This document shows positions 25,490-35,411 of a stretch of DNA of 64,000 bases, one piece after another. The notes beneath the pieces were generated by a model, which saw only the letters and a list, made by a program, of their open reading frames with translations, was not told the DNA's origin and did not search any database. How positions within the stretch are numbered: position 1 is the stretch's first letter; every line of letters starts with the position of its first letter. The position numbers and the translations under genes were made by a program. The stretch is from Ignavibacteria bacterium (GTDB lineage Bacteria > Bacteroidota > Ignavibacteria > Tepidaquicellales > Tepidaquicellaceae), in contig JADJMZ010000006.1 in assembly GCA_016709315.1 (NCBI GenBank), positions 62,001 through 126,000 of the forward strand, given 5' to 3'.

Positions 25490-26116
25490 ATGGATAAACT
25501 CACTGTCAAACAACAAAGAATTCTTAATTTCATTGAGAAGCACAGAGTCAAAAAAACTTATCCTCCTACATTAAAGGAAATAGGAGATAATTTCGGGATC
25601 ACAATCGGAACAGTTCAGGATCACATTTACGCTCTTCAGAAGAAAGGACATCTCGAAAGGAAAAAAGATATTGCCAGAGGTTTCGTAGTCATTAAGTCTG
25701 AAGAAGAGCAATATTTTGATAAAATGAAAGCTGAAGCTGATCTGATTCCTCTGTATGGAAATGTAGCTGCTGGCGAACCGATTTTTGCAAATGATAATAT
25801 ACAGGGTTATGTTACGATGGAGAAGAGTTCGAAAGGGCATAACATACATTTCGCTCTGAGAATAAAAGGAAACAGTATGATTGATTCCGGAATTTATGAC
25901 GGGGATATTGTAATAGTAAGAAAACAGGATACGGCAGAAGACGGTGAAATTGTTATTGCTTTGCTTGATGATGAAGCTACTGTAAAAACTTTACGGAATA
26001 AAAATATAAAAGCATATCTTGAAGCGTCAAATTCAAAATATAAATCCATTATTAATAAACCTTTTCAGATAATCGGCAAGGTTATCGAACTGAGAAGAGA
26101 GTATAATGTAATCTGA
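25490..26116 (+). CDS. lexA: LexA repressor (SOS response)
   Basis: LexA represses DNA-damage genes and cuts itself when RecA is activated. The 208 residues hold an N-terminal winged helix (KQQRILNFIEKHRVKKTYPP, then GTVQDHIYALQKKG) and a C-terminal S24 peptidase domain. The self-cleavage Ala-Gly is in GNVAAGEPIF, the catalytic serine in GNSMIDSGIYDGD and the lysine in DEATVKTL. I could not find a convincing SOS operator upstream; the group-specific operator is unknown to me. Confidence 0.92.
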   Translation: MDKLTVKQQRILNFIEKHRVKKTYPPTLKEIGDNFGITIGTVQDHIYALQKKGHLERKKDIARGFVVIKSEEEQYFDKMKAEADLIPLYGNVAAGEPIFANDNIQGYVTMEKSSKGHNIHFALRIKGNSMIDSGIYDGDIVIVRKQDTAEDGEIVIALLDDEATVKTLRNKNIKAYLEASNSKYKSIINKPFQIIGKVIELRREYNVI

Positions 26117-26149
26117 TTCCGCAGTATTTATTTTAACTGCAATTGAAAT

Positions 26150-27463
26150 TTATTTTCGCTTCTTCTTATTGCCGAGACCGACCCTGTTGAAAATAAAGTC
26201 AACATTCTTCTTTGAATTATCATAATTGAAAATCGCCCTGAGTTCGGATTCAGAAAGATATTTCATAACATTTTTATCTTCCATCAGCAAATTTAAAAAA
26301 CTTATCTTTTCCTTCCAGCATTTCATAGCGACAGTTTGAACTATTTTGTATGCTTCTTCCCGTCTCATCTTTTTTTCAATGAGTTTCAGCAAAACTGTCT
26401 GGGAAAACAGAAGTCCGTTTGTAAGCTCTAAATTCCTTTTGATGTTGCCTTCATTAATAACAAGTTTTTCTGTCATAGATGCAAACTGATTCAGAATATA
26501 ATTCAAAAGAATTGTCGAATCAGGAATTATGATCCTCTCTACTGATGAATGACTTATGTCTCTTTCATGCCACAAGGGAATATTTTCAAAAGATGCCAGA
26601 GCATTCCCGCGGAGTACTCTTGCAAGACCGGATAACCGCTCGCAGGTTATCGGATTTTTTTTGTGAGGCATTGCGGATGATCCTTTCTGACCTTCGGAAA
26701 AGTATTCCTCAAACTCAAGTGTCTCTGTTTTCTGAAGATGCCTGATCTCTGTAGTGAATTTTTCTATTGAAGATGCAATTATCGCAAGCGTTGACATGTA
26801 TTCAGCATGTCTGTCACGCTGAAGTATCTGAGTAGAAATATTGGTCGTTTTCAGTCCGAGCTTTTTACAGACATATTTTTCAACAAGCGGCGAAATATGT
26901 TCGTAACTTCCTACTGCACCTGATATTTGTCCTACGGAAATAATGTCAACAGCGCGTTTCCATCTTTCTATATTTCTGTTCATTTCATCAAACCACAGAG
27001 CGAATTTAAGACCAAGAGTAATCGGCTCTGCATGAACTCCGTGTGTCCTTCCAATCATTGAAAGAAATTTATATTTTCTTGCTTTCTTATAAAGTATTCC
27101 CTGAAGCCGGATCAGATCTTTAAGAATTATTTCTCCTGCCTGTTTCATCTGTACAGATAATGCTGTATCTATTACATCCGAACTTGTCATTCCCAAATGA
27201 ATGAATCTCGAATCTATACCTACATATTCTCCAACATTTGTCAGAAAGGCTATAACATCATGTTTAACTTTTTCTTCAATCTTCAAAATTTTGTTTACAT
27301 TAAAACGGGCTTTGCTTTTAATAATTTTTAAGGACTTTTCAGGTACCAATCCCAGTTTGCACTGCGCTTCGGATGCAAGTATTTCAATATCCAGCCATAT
27401 TCTGAACTTATTTTCTTCAGACCAGATTGATGACATTTCATTTCTTGAATAACGGGTGATCAT
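26150..27463 (-). CDS. purB: Adenylosuccinate lyase
   Basis: PurB removes fumarate from SAICAR and from adenylosuccinate in purine synthesis. The 437 residues show RYSRNEMSSIWSEENKF at the start, HLGMTSSDVIDTALS, GRTHGVHAEPITLG and the superfamily signature GSSAMPHKKNPI, whose serine is the general catalyst. The length and start are normal. It is converse to lexA with about 34 bases between the stops. Confidence 0.95.
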   Translation of the reverse strand: MITRYSRNEMSSIWSEENKFRIWLDIEILASEAQCKLGLVPEKSLKIIKSKARFNVNKILKIEEKVKHDVIAFLTNVGEYVGIDSRFIHLGMTSSDVIDTALSVQMKQAGEIILKDLIRLQGILYKKARKYKFLSMIGRTHGVHAEPITLGLKFALWFDEMNRNIERWKRAVDIISVGQISGAVGSYEHISPLVEKYVCKKLGLKTTNISTQILQRDRHAEYMSTLAIIASSIEKFTTEIRHLQKTETLEFEEYFSEGQKGSSAMPHKKNPITCERLSGLARVLRGNALASFENIPLWHERDISHSSVERIIIPDSTILLNYILNQFASMTEKLVINEGNIKRNLELTNGLLFSQTVLLKLIEKKMRREEAYKIVQTVAMKCWKEKISFLNLLMEDKNVMKYLSESELRAIFNYDNSKKNVDFIFNRVGLGNKKKRK

Positions 27464-27554
27464 AAAAAATTTTTTTTATTTTTTAAGAATGAATGATAAA
27501 GAAAAATGATTTTAAATAAGATATTTAATTCGGATTTATATAGAAATGTAAATA

Positions 27555-30065
27555 TCAGGATTTTGATTTGATCTTTGTGATTACAAGCGTAATGTCATCA
27601 TTCTGTTCGGCATTACCTCTGAATGAATTAACAGAACTTATAACTTCTTTTTGAATGGATGAACAGGAGTTGTCTCTGTTCTCCTTTATTATATCAAGCA
27701 CTTTTTCCGTGCCAAATTCCTCTCTGCTTAAATTCATTGCTTCTGTAAGTCCGTCCGAATAAAATACAAACAGATTATTCTCTGAAATTTTTATTTCCGT
27801 TTCCTCAAGATGAGATTCAAAAAACTTGTCGCTTTCAAGTCCGAGTCCCATACCTTTATTTTTCAGCAACTGGAATTTGCCGTTCGTACTGTAAATAACA
27901 GGATTATGTCCGGCTCTGCAAATCCTTACTGTCATATTTTCAAGATCAAACAAAGCTACGATAGTCGTTATAAAAGATTTTTTGTCAATCTTCTGATGAA
28001 TAAGTTTATTGACTTCGATCAGAATTTCTTTAGGAGAAGGGAATATTGTAGCTGCAAACTGAATCATTGCCTGAACTTTAGACATATACAAAGCAGCAGG
28101 TATTCCTTTGCCGGAAACATCAGCTACCACAACAAGCATTTTTTTGTCTGTAAGCTTAATTACATCATAAAAATCACCTCCGATTATAGTTGCAGGGTTA
28201 TAAAATCCCGATATTTCAATTCCTTCAATACTGTTAATTGATTGAGGTAAAAGTCCCATCTGAATTTTTCTTGCTATCTGGAGCTCTTCTTCTATTTTCT
28301 GCTTGGATATTTTTTCCTGCTGTAGTCTCGAATTTTCAAACGATATAGCTGCCTGTGATGAAAGTGTTTTAAGCAAATCTATATCCTCTTCCGAATAAGC
28401 TTTTCCTGAGGGCTTTTCACCGAAATTCATCGCTCCGATAAGATTGTCTCTTATATATATCGGAATTGATAATACATATTTTTCAATTTTTATTACTTCC
28501 ATATGTTCCTTTGATAAATTTAAATCATGAAGGTAAACATCATTAAGTAATTTCGGCTCTCTGCTGTTTTTAAAAATAGAAGTGAAAGCGTCATCAAAAT
28601 CGTTTCCTTTGTAAGTTAAAACTTCATTGTCATTTTTCTGTATATACTCTCCCTGAAGTATTTTGTAAAAATCTGCATCTTTAAACCATACATTCAATTT
28701 ATCAATACCCATTGTTTCTCTAACCGAAGTTCCTAACTGCTCTATTACTTTTCTCATGTTATCAAGATACGGAAGCTCTTCGGAAAAAAGCAGAAGTGAT
28801 TTTCTGTAGTTATATCTCTCCCTGTAAAATTGCTTATCAACAAACTCCTTTGCTTTTTTATTTACAAAATCAAAACTGAAAGTAACTATTATTATCAGAG
28901 CTATTGTAAGAAGCTGTTTATTCTCAGGCATGATCTGGCTGAGTATTGAATCAAGAAATAAAACTAACAGAAGATACATCCCGACTATGAAAGCTGTAAT
29001 TATACCGAAGACTAATCCTTTCTTAATGATAAATTCCGTGTCTAATATTCTGTATTTGAATATTGAATAACCGAACGAAACCGGGATTGCCAGCACAAGA
29101 GAACACGGAGAATAAATCCACGGAGTAACCAGAAAATTTGGTTTGTTTACAATAAAAGGAATTACAAATGTATAAAGAACACCAATTCCGGCGATAACGA
29201 ATCCATAAACAATAATTCTTAAAGGTTTTCTTAAATTTTCATCTTTTATTCTTCCATATGTGCTGATGAAAAAATTAATTCCTGTTATAATATAAATTGA
29301 AGATAAAATAATCAGATAAATGTTAAAAGCAGAATTTTGGATGAAAAGTTGAATTATAACTGAAATTAAATAAATAAAATAAATCGTTATCAGAAAATAC
29401 TTCCTGTTCTTTACTTCAAATCTTACAGGATAGGTCATAAAAAAATGTACAAACAAAGGATAAAATAAGATCAGTCCAATTATTCTGTTCACTAACGTAA
29501 AACTATTAGTACTTAAATCACCTGTAACATTTACAGAAGTGAATCCAAGCGCAGCTGAGCATCCGAGAAAGAAGAATAGCTGTGATGTCAGTTCTTTGGG
29601 CTTTGAATATCCGACAAGATGTCCGATAATAAGAAATCCGAAACCAAGAAGTGCAAAAATCAAACTCAGAATGTTGAATAACTTATATACTGTGACTTCA
29701 AAGTTTAATATTTGATTTTCCCTTAAAACCGTATAAGTAGCCGTTTGATCAGTATTGAAACTATTTAAAATATTCTGAGCTTCTAACGTACCGGAAAATT
29801 TTTTACCGTCTATAGCAATTAAAATATCTCCGTTTTTTAAGCCGGCTTTGTCAGAAACTCCTCCGGGAATTATCTGATCAATATATAATCCTTCCTTAAT
29901 CTTCTGTCCCTGATATTCCGATAACCATAAACAATCATCAGTAGTCATTCTTTCCGTAACCATACTCCTGATAAAGTAAATGGATGCAAAGGCAAAGCAA
30001 TACAAAGCAATGAAAGTAAACATTACTCTTAGTGTACCGTCGCTGAATTTATTAAGGAATTTCAA
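27555..30065 (-). CDS. PDZ-membrane-GAF-PP2C (RsbU/SpoIIE-like) phosphatase
   Basis: The 836-residue protein combines parts in this order: an N-terminal membrane segment, a PDZ domain (about 50-120, IDQIIPGGVSDKAGLKNGD), about eight membrane segments (about 130-400), a GAF domain (about 430-590, SIPIYIRDNLIGAMNFGE and LLKTLSSQAAISFENSRL), a short coiled coil, and a SpoIIE-type PP2C phosphatase (about 620-835). Metal-binding acids are seen in GGDFYDV, VVADVSGKGIPAALY and FYSDGLTEA. Phosphatases of this type usually dephosphorylate anti-sigma-factor antagonists. A periplasmic PDZ domain as an input is unusual. The partner is not nearby. Confidence 0.85.
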   Translation of the reverse strand: MKFLNKFSDGTLRVMFTFIALYCFAFASIYFIRSMVTERMTTDDCLWLSEYQGQKIKEGLYIDQIIPGGVSDKAGLKNGDILIAIDGKKFSGTLEAQNILNSFNTDQTATYTVLRENQILNFEVTVYKLFNILSLIFALLGFGFLIIGHLVGYSKPKELTSQLFFFLGCSAALGFTSVNVTGDLSTNSFTLVNRIIGLILFYPLFVHFFMTYPVRFEVKNRKYFLITIYFIYLISVIIQLFIQNSAFNIYLIILSSIYIITGINFFISTYGRIKDENLRKPLRIIVYGFVIAGIGVLYTFVIPFIVNKPNFLVTPWIYSPCSLVLAIPVSFGYSIFKYRILDTEFIIKKGLVFGIITAFIVGMYLLLVLFLDSILSQIMPENKQLLTIALIIIVTFSFDFVNKKAKEFVDKQFYRERYNYRKSLLLFSEELPYLDNMRKVIEQLGTSVRETMGIDKLNVWFKDADFYKILQGEYIQKNDNEVLTYKGNDFDDAFTSIFKNSREPKLLNDVYLHDLNLSKEHMEVIKIEKYVLSIPIYIRDNLIGAMNFGEKPSGKAYSEEDIDLLKTLSSQAAISFENSRLQQEKISKQKIEEELQIARKIQMGLLPQSINSIEGIEISGFYNPATIIGGDFYDVIKLTDKKMLVVVADVSGKGIPAALYMSKVQAMIQFAATIFPSPKEILIEVNKLIHQKIDKKSFITTIVALFDLENMTVRICRAGHNPVIYSTNGKFQLLKNKGMGLGLESDKFFESHLEETEIKISENNLFVFYSDGLTEAMNLSREEFGTEKVLDIIKENRDNSCSSIQKEVISSVNSFRGNAEQNDDITLVITKIKSKS

Positions 30066-30263
30066 TTTTGATAATTAAATTTATAATTTCAGTTACGTTA
30101 ATTTATTTTTTATGTTGCCGGATTAAGATTAACTTACAATTTTAATCGCGATGACTTATCTGAATCATAATTTATAAATATTTATCCTGATTAAAATGAA
30201 ATATTATCTCAGCCGTGAATCCGAATACTCAAAACTACTTGTTTATATATTAAATTATAATGC

Positions 30264-33017
30264 CTAAATGTCATATCCTATTGAAAAATAAAAATTATAA
30301 GGACCGAAAACAAAAGAATTATTATTGAACCCGTTTTTAACTATAAAACTTCTTCCTGCAGAAAAGCTCGCTTCCCCGATTGGAGTATCAAATGCTGTAG
30401 TCAATCCTATTCCGTGTCTAAGATCTTTAAATCTAATATCATCCGTGACCTGCCAGACATTTCCAAGATCATATCTGAAACTGAAGTAAGTGTCAAAAAA
30501 AATCTTGTATGGAAACAGATATCTGTATTCCAGCGAGAACTCTAGAATCTGCCTGCCTCTTAACTCATCTTCTACCATTCCAAAAAAAGATTTATCCCCA
30601 CCGATAGAATATTGCTCTGTCAACGGAGTAGTTCTATCCGCAAAGCCGAATATAAATTTCGGTTTTAAAGTTTGTGAATTTGCAACTTGTAAATACTGCT
30701 CATAGCTGAAATAAAATTTGGAAAAACTCAGATTCCCTTCTAGAAGATTGTTTGATGTCTCATAAAAAAAATTTATCAGTGATCCGTTTGACGGAAACGG
30801 TAAAACATCTTCTGTATCAAATAATCCTCCGAATTTGAGTTTAAGAATTCTTAATTTCTCAACAAGAGATTCACTGTTGGTTTTGTTGACAATTTGCTGA
30901 TTTTCAAAAAAGACCTGAGCAAAAATCGTTCCTGTCCGCTTTAGCTGTGTACCAAAAAGAAAGCTCAAACCTCCGTTACGGAGATTTCTGTATTCACCGG
31001 TCTTATCAACAGTGAATCTGTTTCTCAAAGTATCTGTCACCTGAATATATGTATTAATGTCTCTGAATGAATAATAGCTGTTGAGATTAAAAGTAAGAGG
31101 AAGGGAAAAAAACTGATTTGATTTAATCTCAAGCTGGTAAATCCTGTTCCTTAATCCTCCTGCAGCAAGAAGACCCGTCTCTATCGCTGTTCCGAAAATA
31201 TTTTCATCCCGTAAATCCAGAAGCAACTGAAGATTCCTTTCATTATCAGCTTTGATTGTGAAGCGGAGAGCTTTTGTATTTTTTTCAATGACACTGATAT
31301 TCAGTAAAGGATCAGAGCGTAATTTTTTGAAATTGTAATCGAAACTTACCTGTCCGAAAAGATTTGTGCTCATAACGTTCTTTATGCTTTCATTTATTTC
31401 GTTTTTATTCACAATGCTAAATACATTTGCTTTAATCTCCCTTGCAATTACATTTTCATTTGTTGAATTATTTCCTTTAATTTCAATTCCTCCGATATTA
31501 CCGCTGCTGAAAACGATTTCAAGACTTCCAGAATTATTATGAAAATAAAATTTTGTTATTTCAACCAGCGAAAGCCCTTTATTTCTCAGCTTCCCGAGCA
31601 ATTCATCATGAAATTTTTTGTAAGTAATAAAGTTTGCGGGCTTATTAATATTACTCTGTTTAAAATTATTAATCAAACTGTCCAGAAAACTGAAAGAATT
31701 AATTGTGTTTATATCAATAAGAACGGGATTGCTTTCAAGAAAATAACTGATCTGCGCAATATTCTGTTCTCTTTTGATTTCCGCATAAACATTACTGAAG
31801 AAACCTGTCCGGTAAATCATTCTCAGATTTTTTTCAATAGAAGTATATTTCTCAAACTGTTTGTCTGACAGCTTTTCCAATGTGTCCGAAATTTCTTTCT
31901 GAAGATAATCTGAAGATACATTTACTGAAGGATTGATGATGAAATTATTGAAATACCGTGATTCAGACATTTCCAAAGAATCAATACCCGATATTATCTT
32001 ATCCATCATTTCTCTGGCACTCTTTTTACCTTCGGATATAAGATAATCTATATTAGTAAAATCCGTCGCTGAGAAATTTTTTATATCAGGAGTTAAAACA
32101 ATATTCGCATCTTTTAGCTGAAGCTTATTAAGCTGTGTCATACTGATAGAAAGTATCTGATCAGCAGTATTGATCGGGTCTTTTAACTCATTGTTATCTT
32201 TTAAAGGACTCGTGGAGTTTACTGCAACTATGAAATCCGCTCCAAGAGTTTTAGCGACTCCTGTCGGAATATTTTCAGTTAATCCTCCGTCAACAAGTTC
32301 ACGCCCGTTTATATTTATAGGCGAGTAAAGCAGAGGAAATGTAAATGATGCTTTAATGGATTCGCTTAAGTTACCTTTGTCAAGAATGACGCGTTTGCCT
32401 GAGTTAAGATCAGTAGCTACAGCAGAAAAAGGTATTTTTAAATTAGTGAAATCATTCTTTGCGTGATATCTTGAATTAAGAATATAGGAATTTATTTTTT
32501 CGCTTAAGTATTGTCCGTTTGAGAATGATGAAGGTAATAAAACAGGTTTGATACCGTCAAGCGGTATTGTCAGCAGACTTCTGTCCTGTATCTTTTTCTG
32601 TTCGAGGAAAAGAGATGTACGCTGATATTTGTTTGTTAAGCTTAAAGCTTTTTTCCAGTTAAGATTCAATAACAGATTCTTGATCTCTCCGGTATTATAT
32701 CCGGAGGCGTAAAATCCGCCAATAATGCTGCCCATGCTTGTACCAACGATCATATCAATCCTGATATTATTCTTCTCAAGCTCTTCGATTATTCCGAGCT
32801 GGGCAATCCCTCTGGCACCTCCTCCGCTAAGGACAAGAGCTGTTTTTTTATCTGAAAAAGATTTGGAAAAAATATTAAAATAATTTGTATCTGTATTACT
32901 ACGGATTTTTAGATTAAGAGCAACAGTATCCTGTATAATCTCTGATGAAGAATTCTGAGAAAGAGAATTTTCAACTTTGAAAATCAGAATCAATAATATT
33001 AATAAACATAATTTCAA
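30264..33017 (-). CDS. Patatin-like phospholipase fused to POTRA and outer-membrane barrel
   Basis: The 917-residue protein starts with a signal peptide. The patatin domain (about 55-330) has the oxyanion motif SGGGARGIAQLG, the nucleophile GTSMGSIIGG and the dyad Asp in LVDGGLTENIP. Then come POTRA-like regions (about 370-600, SGNIGGIEIKGN) and a C-terminal BamA/TamA-type barrel (about 600-917, ending FSIGYDI). This is the PlpD type of type V secretion, or a surface-anchored lipase. It lies between two unrelated leftward genes and no processing site is evident. Confidence 0.88.
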   Translation of the reverse strand: MKLCLLILLILIFKVENSLSQNSSSEIIQDTVALNLKIRSNTDTNYFNIFSKSFSDKKTALVLSGGGARGIAQLGIIEELEKNNIRIDMIVGTSMGSIIGGFYASGYNTGEIKNLLLNLNWKKALSLTNKYQRTSLFLEQKKIQDRSLLTIPLDGIKPVLLPSSFSNGQYLSEKINSYILNSRYHAKNDFTNLKIPFSAVATDLNSGKRVILDKGNLSESIKASFTFPLLYSPININGRELVDGGLTENIPTGVAKTLGADFIVAVNSTSPLKDNNELKDPINTADQILSISMTQLNKLQLKDANIVLTPDIKNFSATDFTNIDYLISEGKKSAREMMDKIISGIDSLEMSESRYFNNFIINPSVNVSSDYLQKEISDTLEKLSDKQFEKYTSIEKNLRMIYRTGFFSNVYAEIKREQNIAQISYFLESNPVLIDINTINSFSFLDSLINNFKQSNINKPANFITYKKFHDELLGKLRNKGLSLVEITKFYFHNNSGSLEIVFSSGNIGGIEIKGNNSTNENVIAREIKANVFSIVNKNEINESIKNVMSTNLFGQVSFDYNFKKLRSDPLLNISVIEKNTKALRFTIKADNERNLQLLLDLRDENIFGTAIETGLLAAGGLRNRIYQLEIKSNQFFSLPLTFNLNSYYSFRDINTYIQVTDTLRNRFTVDKTGEYRNLRNGGLSFLFGTQLKRTGTIFAQVFFENQQIVNKTNSESLVEKLRILKLKFGGLFDTEDVLPFPSNGSLINFFYETSNNLLEGNLSFSKFYFSYEQYLQVANSQTLKPKFIFGFADRTTPLTEQYSIGGDKSFFGMVEDELRGRQILEFSLEYRYLFPYKIFFDTYFSFRYDLGNVWQVTDDIRFKDLRHGIGLTTAFDTPIGEASFSAGRSFIVKNGFNNNSFVFGPYNFYFSIGYDI

Positions 33018-33069
33018 TGCGGGTATTTGTAGATTAATATGAATAAAAGCCGGATTTATAAAAATATTT

Positions 33070-34485
33070 TCATTGCTCAGATTCGATTTTAAGGAATTTT
33101 CTTTGATTGTATCCGTAAAGATATATAATCAGCCCTGTTATCAGCCCGGGATAAATCGGCTCAAGCCCGAATAACAAAGAGTCTTTTCCGTCAACTTTAT
33201 AAATTATCCCAAGTAAAAAGAAAATCAATGACACTGAAAAAGAACCTATCATTGAAGCAAGTATATATTTGGAATGCACCTGTAATTTTTCAAAATAAGA
33301 GGAAATAACGCTTATAAGCAGAGCTGGTATAATAAGAGTGCCTACAGTATACCAGATATTTATTACAGAAGGAATGGTATAAGCCAGAAAAAATGCAAAC
33401 AAAGAACTTGCTATAATTCCAACTCTGTTGTACATAACATTGCCTTCGGTTTCATTTCTGTACCTGGCGATAATATCCCTTCCGAATGTATTTGATGAAA
33501 TAAAAATATAAGAATGGAGAGTCGACATTATTGTCGCTATCATTCCAAGAAAAAATATTCCTTTTGCTATCGGAGGGAGTAATTTATTTCCCAATGCGGG
33601 AAATGAGTAAATCGGATTGGGAAGGTCGTTAAGGAAATAAGCTTTAGCATATAAGCCGGCGGTAGTAGTCATGAAATCAAAAATAATCCAGAAAATAAGA
33701 GATATAATTATTCCTCTCTTCGGTGTCTTTTTGTTTTTAGCAGCATAACATCTCTGGTGAAAAGAAGGATCAACCAAAACCCATGCTCCTATAAAAAACC
33801 ATACAATTATATACTGAATACTGTTTCCGCCTGTAAGAGAAAGATGATCCCCCGGCAATCTTGATTCCAGATATTCGATTCCTCCGAGTGAATTGAAGCA
33901 GAATGGTAAAATAATTCCTATCCCAACGAACATTAGAAAAAATTCTAAAATATTTACTCTTACATCAGCTCTCAAACCTCCTTTAAAAAGAAATACTGTA
34001 GACAAAATAAGCATAATCAGCATTGACCAGGAGATGCCGATCCCGGAAATAAACTTAATTAATATTCCCATCATATATAAATAAGGCGCGGGTGTTGAAA
34101 GAAAAAATATCAGTATAGCTGCAAACAGGCTGACTTTCTTTCCGTACGTCCTGTTTAATTTATCCGGGATTGAGAATAAATGAGTTTTCCTTATTTTCCC
34201 TGCTATAAAAAAAGCAAAAATAAGTATGAAAAAATAATAAGGGAAAGCGTAAAGAAACCAGCCTGCTATGCCGAAATTAAATGTAAACTCTCCGATTCCG
34301 AGTATCCCTCCGTAAAATGTCGAAACAAGAGTAGCTACAAAAGCAGGTAAAGTCAGTGTCCTTCCGGCTATAAGGTAATCTTTTGCCGAATCCTCAGATG
34401 ATTTTGTCTTTAGTCCGATTACAAGCATCGCAACAAAGTAAGCCAGTATAATCAGATAATCATTAACTGTAAAAAATATTTTCAA
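33070..34485 (-). CDS. Sodium:solute symporter (SSS family), thiamine-linked by position
   Basis: The 471-residue product has about 13 membrane segments and the SSS signatures, such as DYLIAGRTLTLPAFVATLVS near the start and VLVDPSFHQRCYAAK mid-protein. It probably couples solute uptake to sodium. Substrate cannot be read from sequence. The gene starts 9 bases after the thiamine pyrophosphokinase stop, which suggests thiamine or a precursor as the substrate. No TPP riboswitch could be recognised upstream. Confidence 0.85.
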   Translation of the reverse strand: MKIFFTVNDYLIILAYFVAMLVIGLKTKSSEDSAKDYLIAGRTLTLPAFVATLVSTFYGGILGIGEFTFNFGIAGWFLYAFPYYFFILIFAFFIAGKIRKTHLFSIPDKLNRTYGKKVSLFAAILIFFLSTPAPYLYMMGILIKFISGIGISWSMLIMLILSTVFLFKGGLRADVRVNILEFFLMFVGIGIILPFCFNSLGGIEYLESRLPGDHLSLTGGNSIQYIIVWFFIGAWVLVDPSFHQRCYAAKNKKTPKRGIIISLIFWIIFDFMTTTAGLYAKAYFLNDLPNPIYSFPALGNKLLPPIAKGIFFLGMIATIMSTLHSYIFISSNTFGRDIIARYRNETEGNVMYNRVGIIASSLFAFFLAYTIPSVINIWYTVGTLIIPALLISVISSYFEKLQVHSKYILASMIGSFSVSLIFFLLGIIYKVDGKDSLLFGLEPIYPGLITGLIIYLYGYNQRKFLKIESEQ

Positions 34486-34494
34486 TGAATATTA

Positions 34495-35133
34495 TTATTT
34501 TATGAAATGCTTTTTGAATAACAATAAATTACCGCTTTTAAAACTTATTGAAACTTTCTTACTTACAGAAACATTTAAAGCGCCTTCTCTGACTCCGAAT
34601 TCTAATGTCTCGCCGTTAAGTTTATATTTTAATCCGCTAGTAAAAATTTTTTTTGCAACCGGCATAGCAAGGATTGAAACTGTCTCTTCAGGAGGATAAT
34701 TAAATTCAATAATTTTATTTACAAAAAAAATCTCGAACTCCTCTGACACAAATATTATTTTCAGCTTTTTATAATATCTCTTCATAACGCTGAAGTTATT
34801 CAGAGTATGGTCAGGTCTCTGACCTGAAGCTCCTAAAACAAACGCTTCATTAAAACTGTTTTTCAAACAGAAATTTATGCATTTCTCGAAATCAGTTGTC
34901 TCCTGCTCCCGTATCTTTTTGATCCTGACTTTTTTCTCTTTATAAAATTCATAATTATCTCTTGTAAGGGAATCAAGATCGCCGCTAACATAATGAGGCA
35001 AAATATTTTTTTCCCTGAGGAAATTTCCACCTCCGTCAGCTGCTATAATTACATCTGATTTTTTTACATACTCCTTTAGAATCCTGTCTTCCGGGAAACC
35101 TCCGTTCAGAAAAATTATTGCAGATTTATTCAT
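34495..35133 (-). CDS. Thiamine pyrophosphokinase
   Basis: This enzyme transfers pyrophosphate from ATP to thiamine, giving thiamine diphosphate. The 212-residue product has SDVIIAADGGGNFLRE, HYVSGDLDSLTRDN and EQETTDFEKCINFCL in the catalytic domain, then VLGASGQRPDHTLNN, and a C-terminal beta domain (about 140-212). The Asp residues and the TDFEK motif are the family's ATP and thiamine site. It is the first gene of a unit with the SSS transporter. Confidence 0.92.
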   Translation of the reverse strand: MNKSAIIFLNGGFPEDRILKEYVKKSDVIIAADGGGNFLREKNILPHYVSGDLDSLTRDNYEFYKEKKVRIKKIREQETTDFEKCINFCLKNSFNEAFVLGASGQRPDHTLNNFSVMKRYYKKLKIIFVSEEFEIFFVNKIIEFNYPPEETVSILAMPVAKKIFTSGLKYKLNGETLEFGVREGALNVSVSKKVSISFKSGNLLLFKKHFIK

Positions 35134-35411
35134 TTATAGCAATATTGGAATTAAAATATTAAAATTATAGATACAATTTTGTTAATCACAATATTCTTTA
35201 CACAATATAATTTTTCCGGAATATGCCCCTCTTAAATTTTGCACAGATAATCGGAGAAGCAATATAACCAATTAATCATAGTATTAAATTTCCTTCACTT
35301 GTATTTTGGATTGATATGCCAAACAGCACTTTTTTAAAGCAGCCAAAATGCATTTTCATAATCATTATTTAAATTTATTTTAGATGAATTATTTTTAATC
35401 TTTCATAATTA

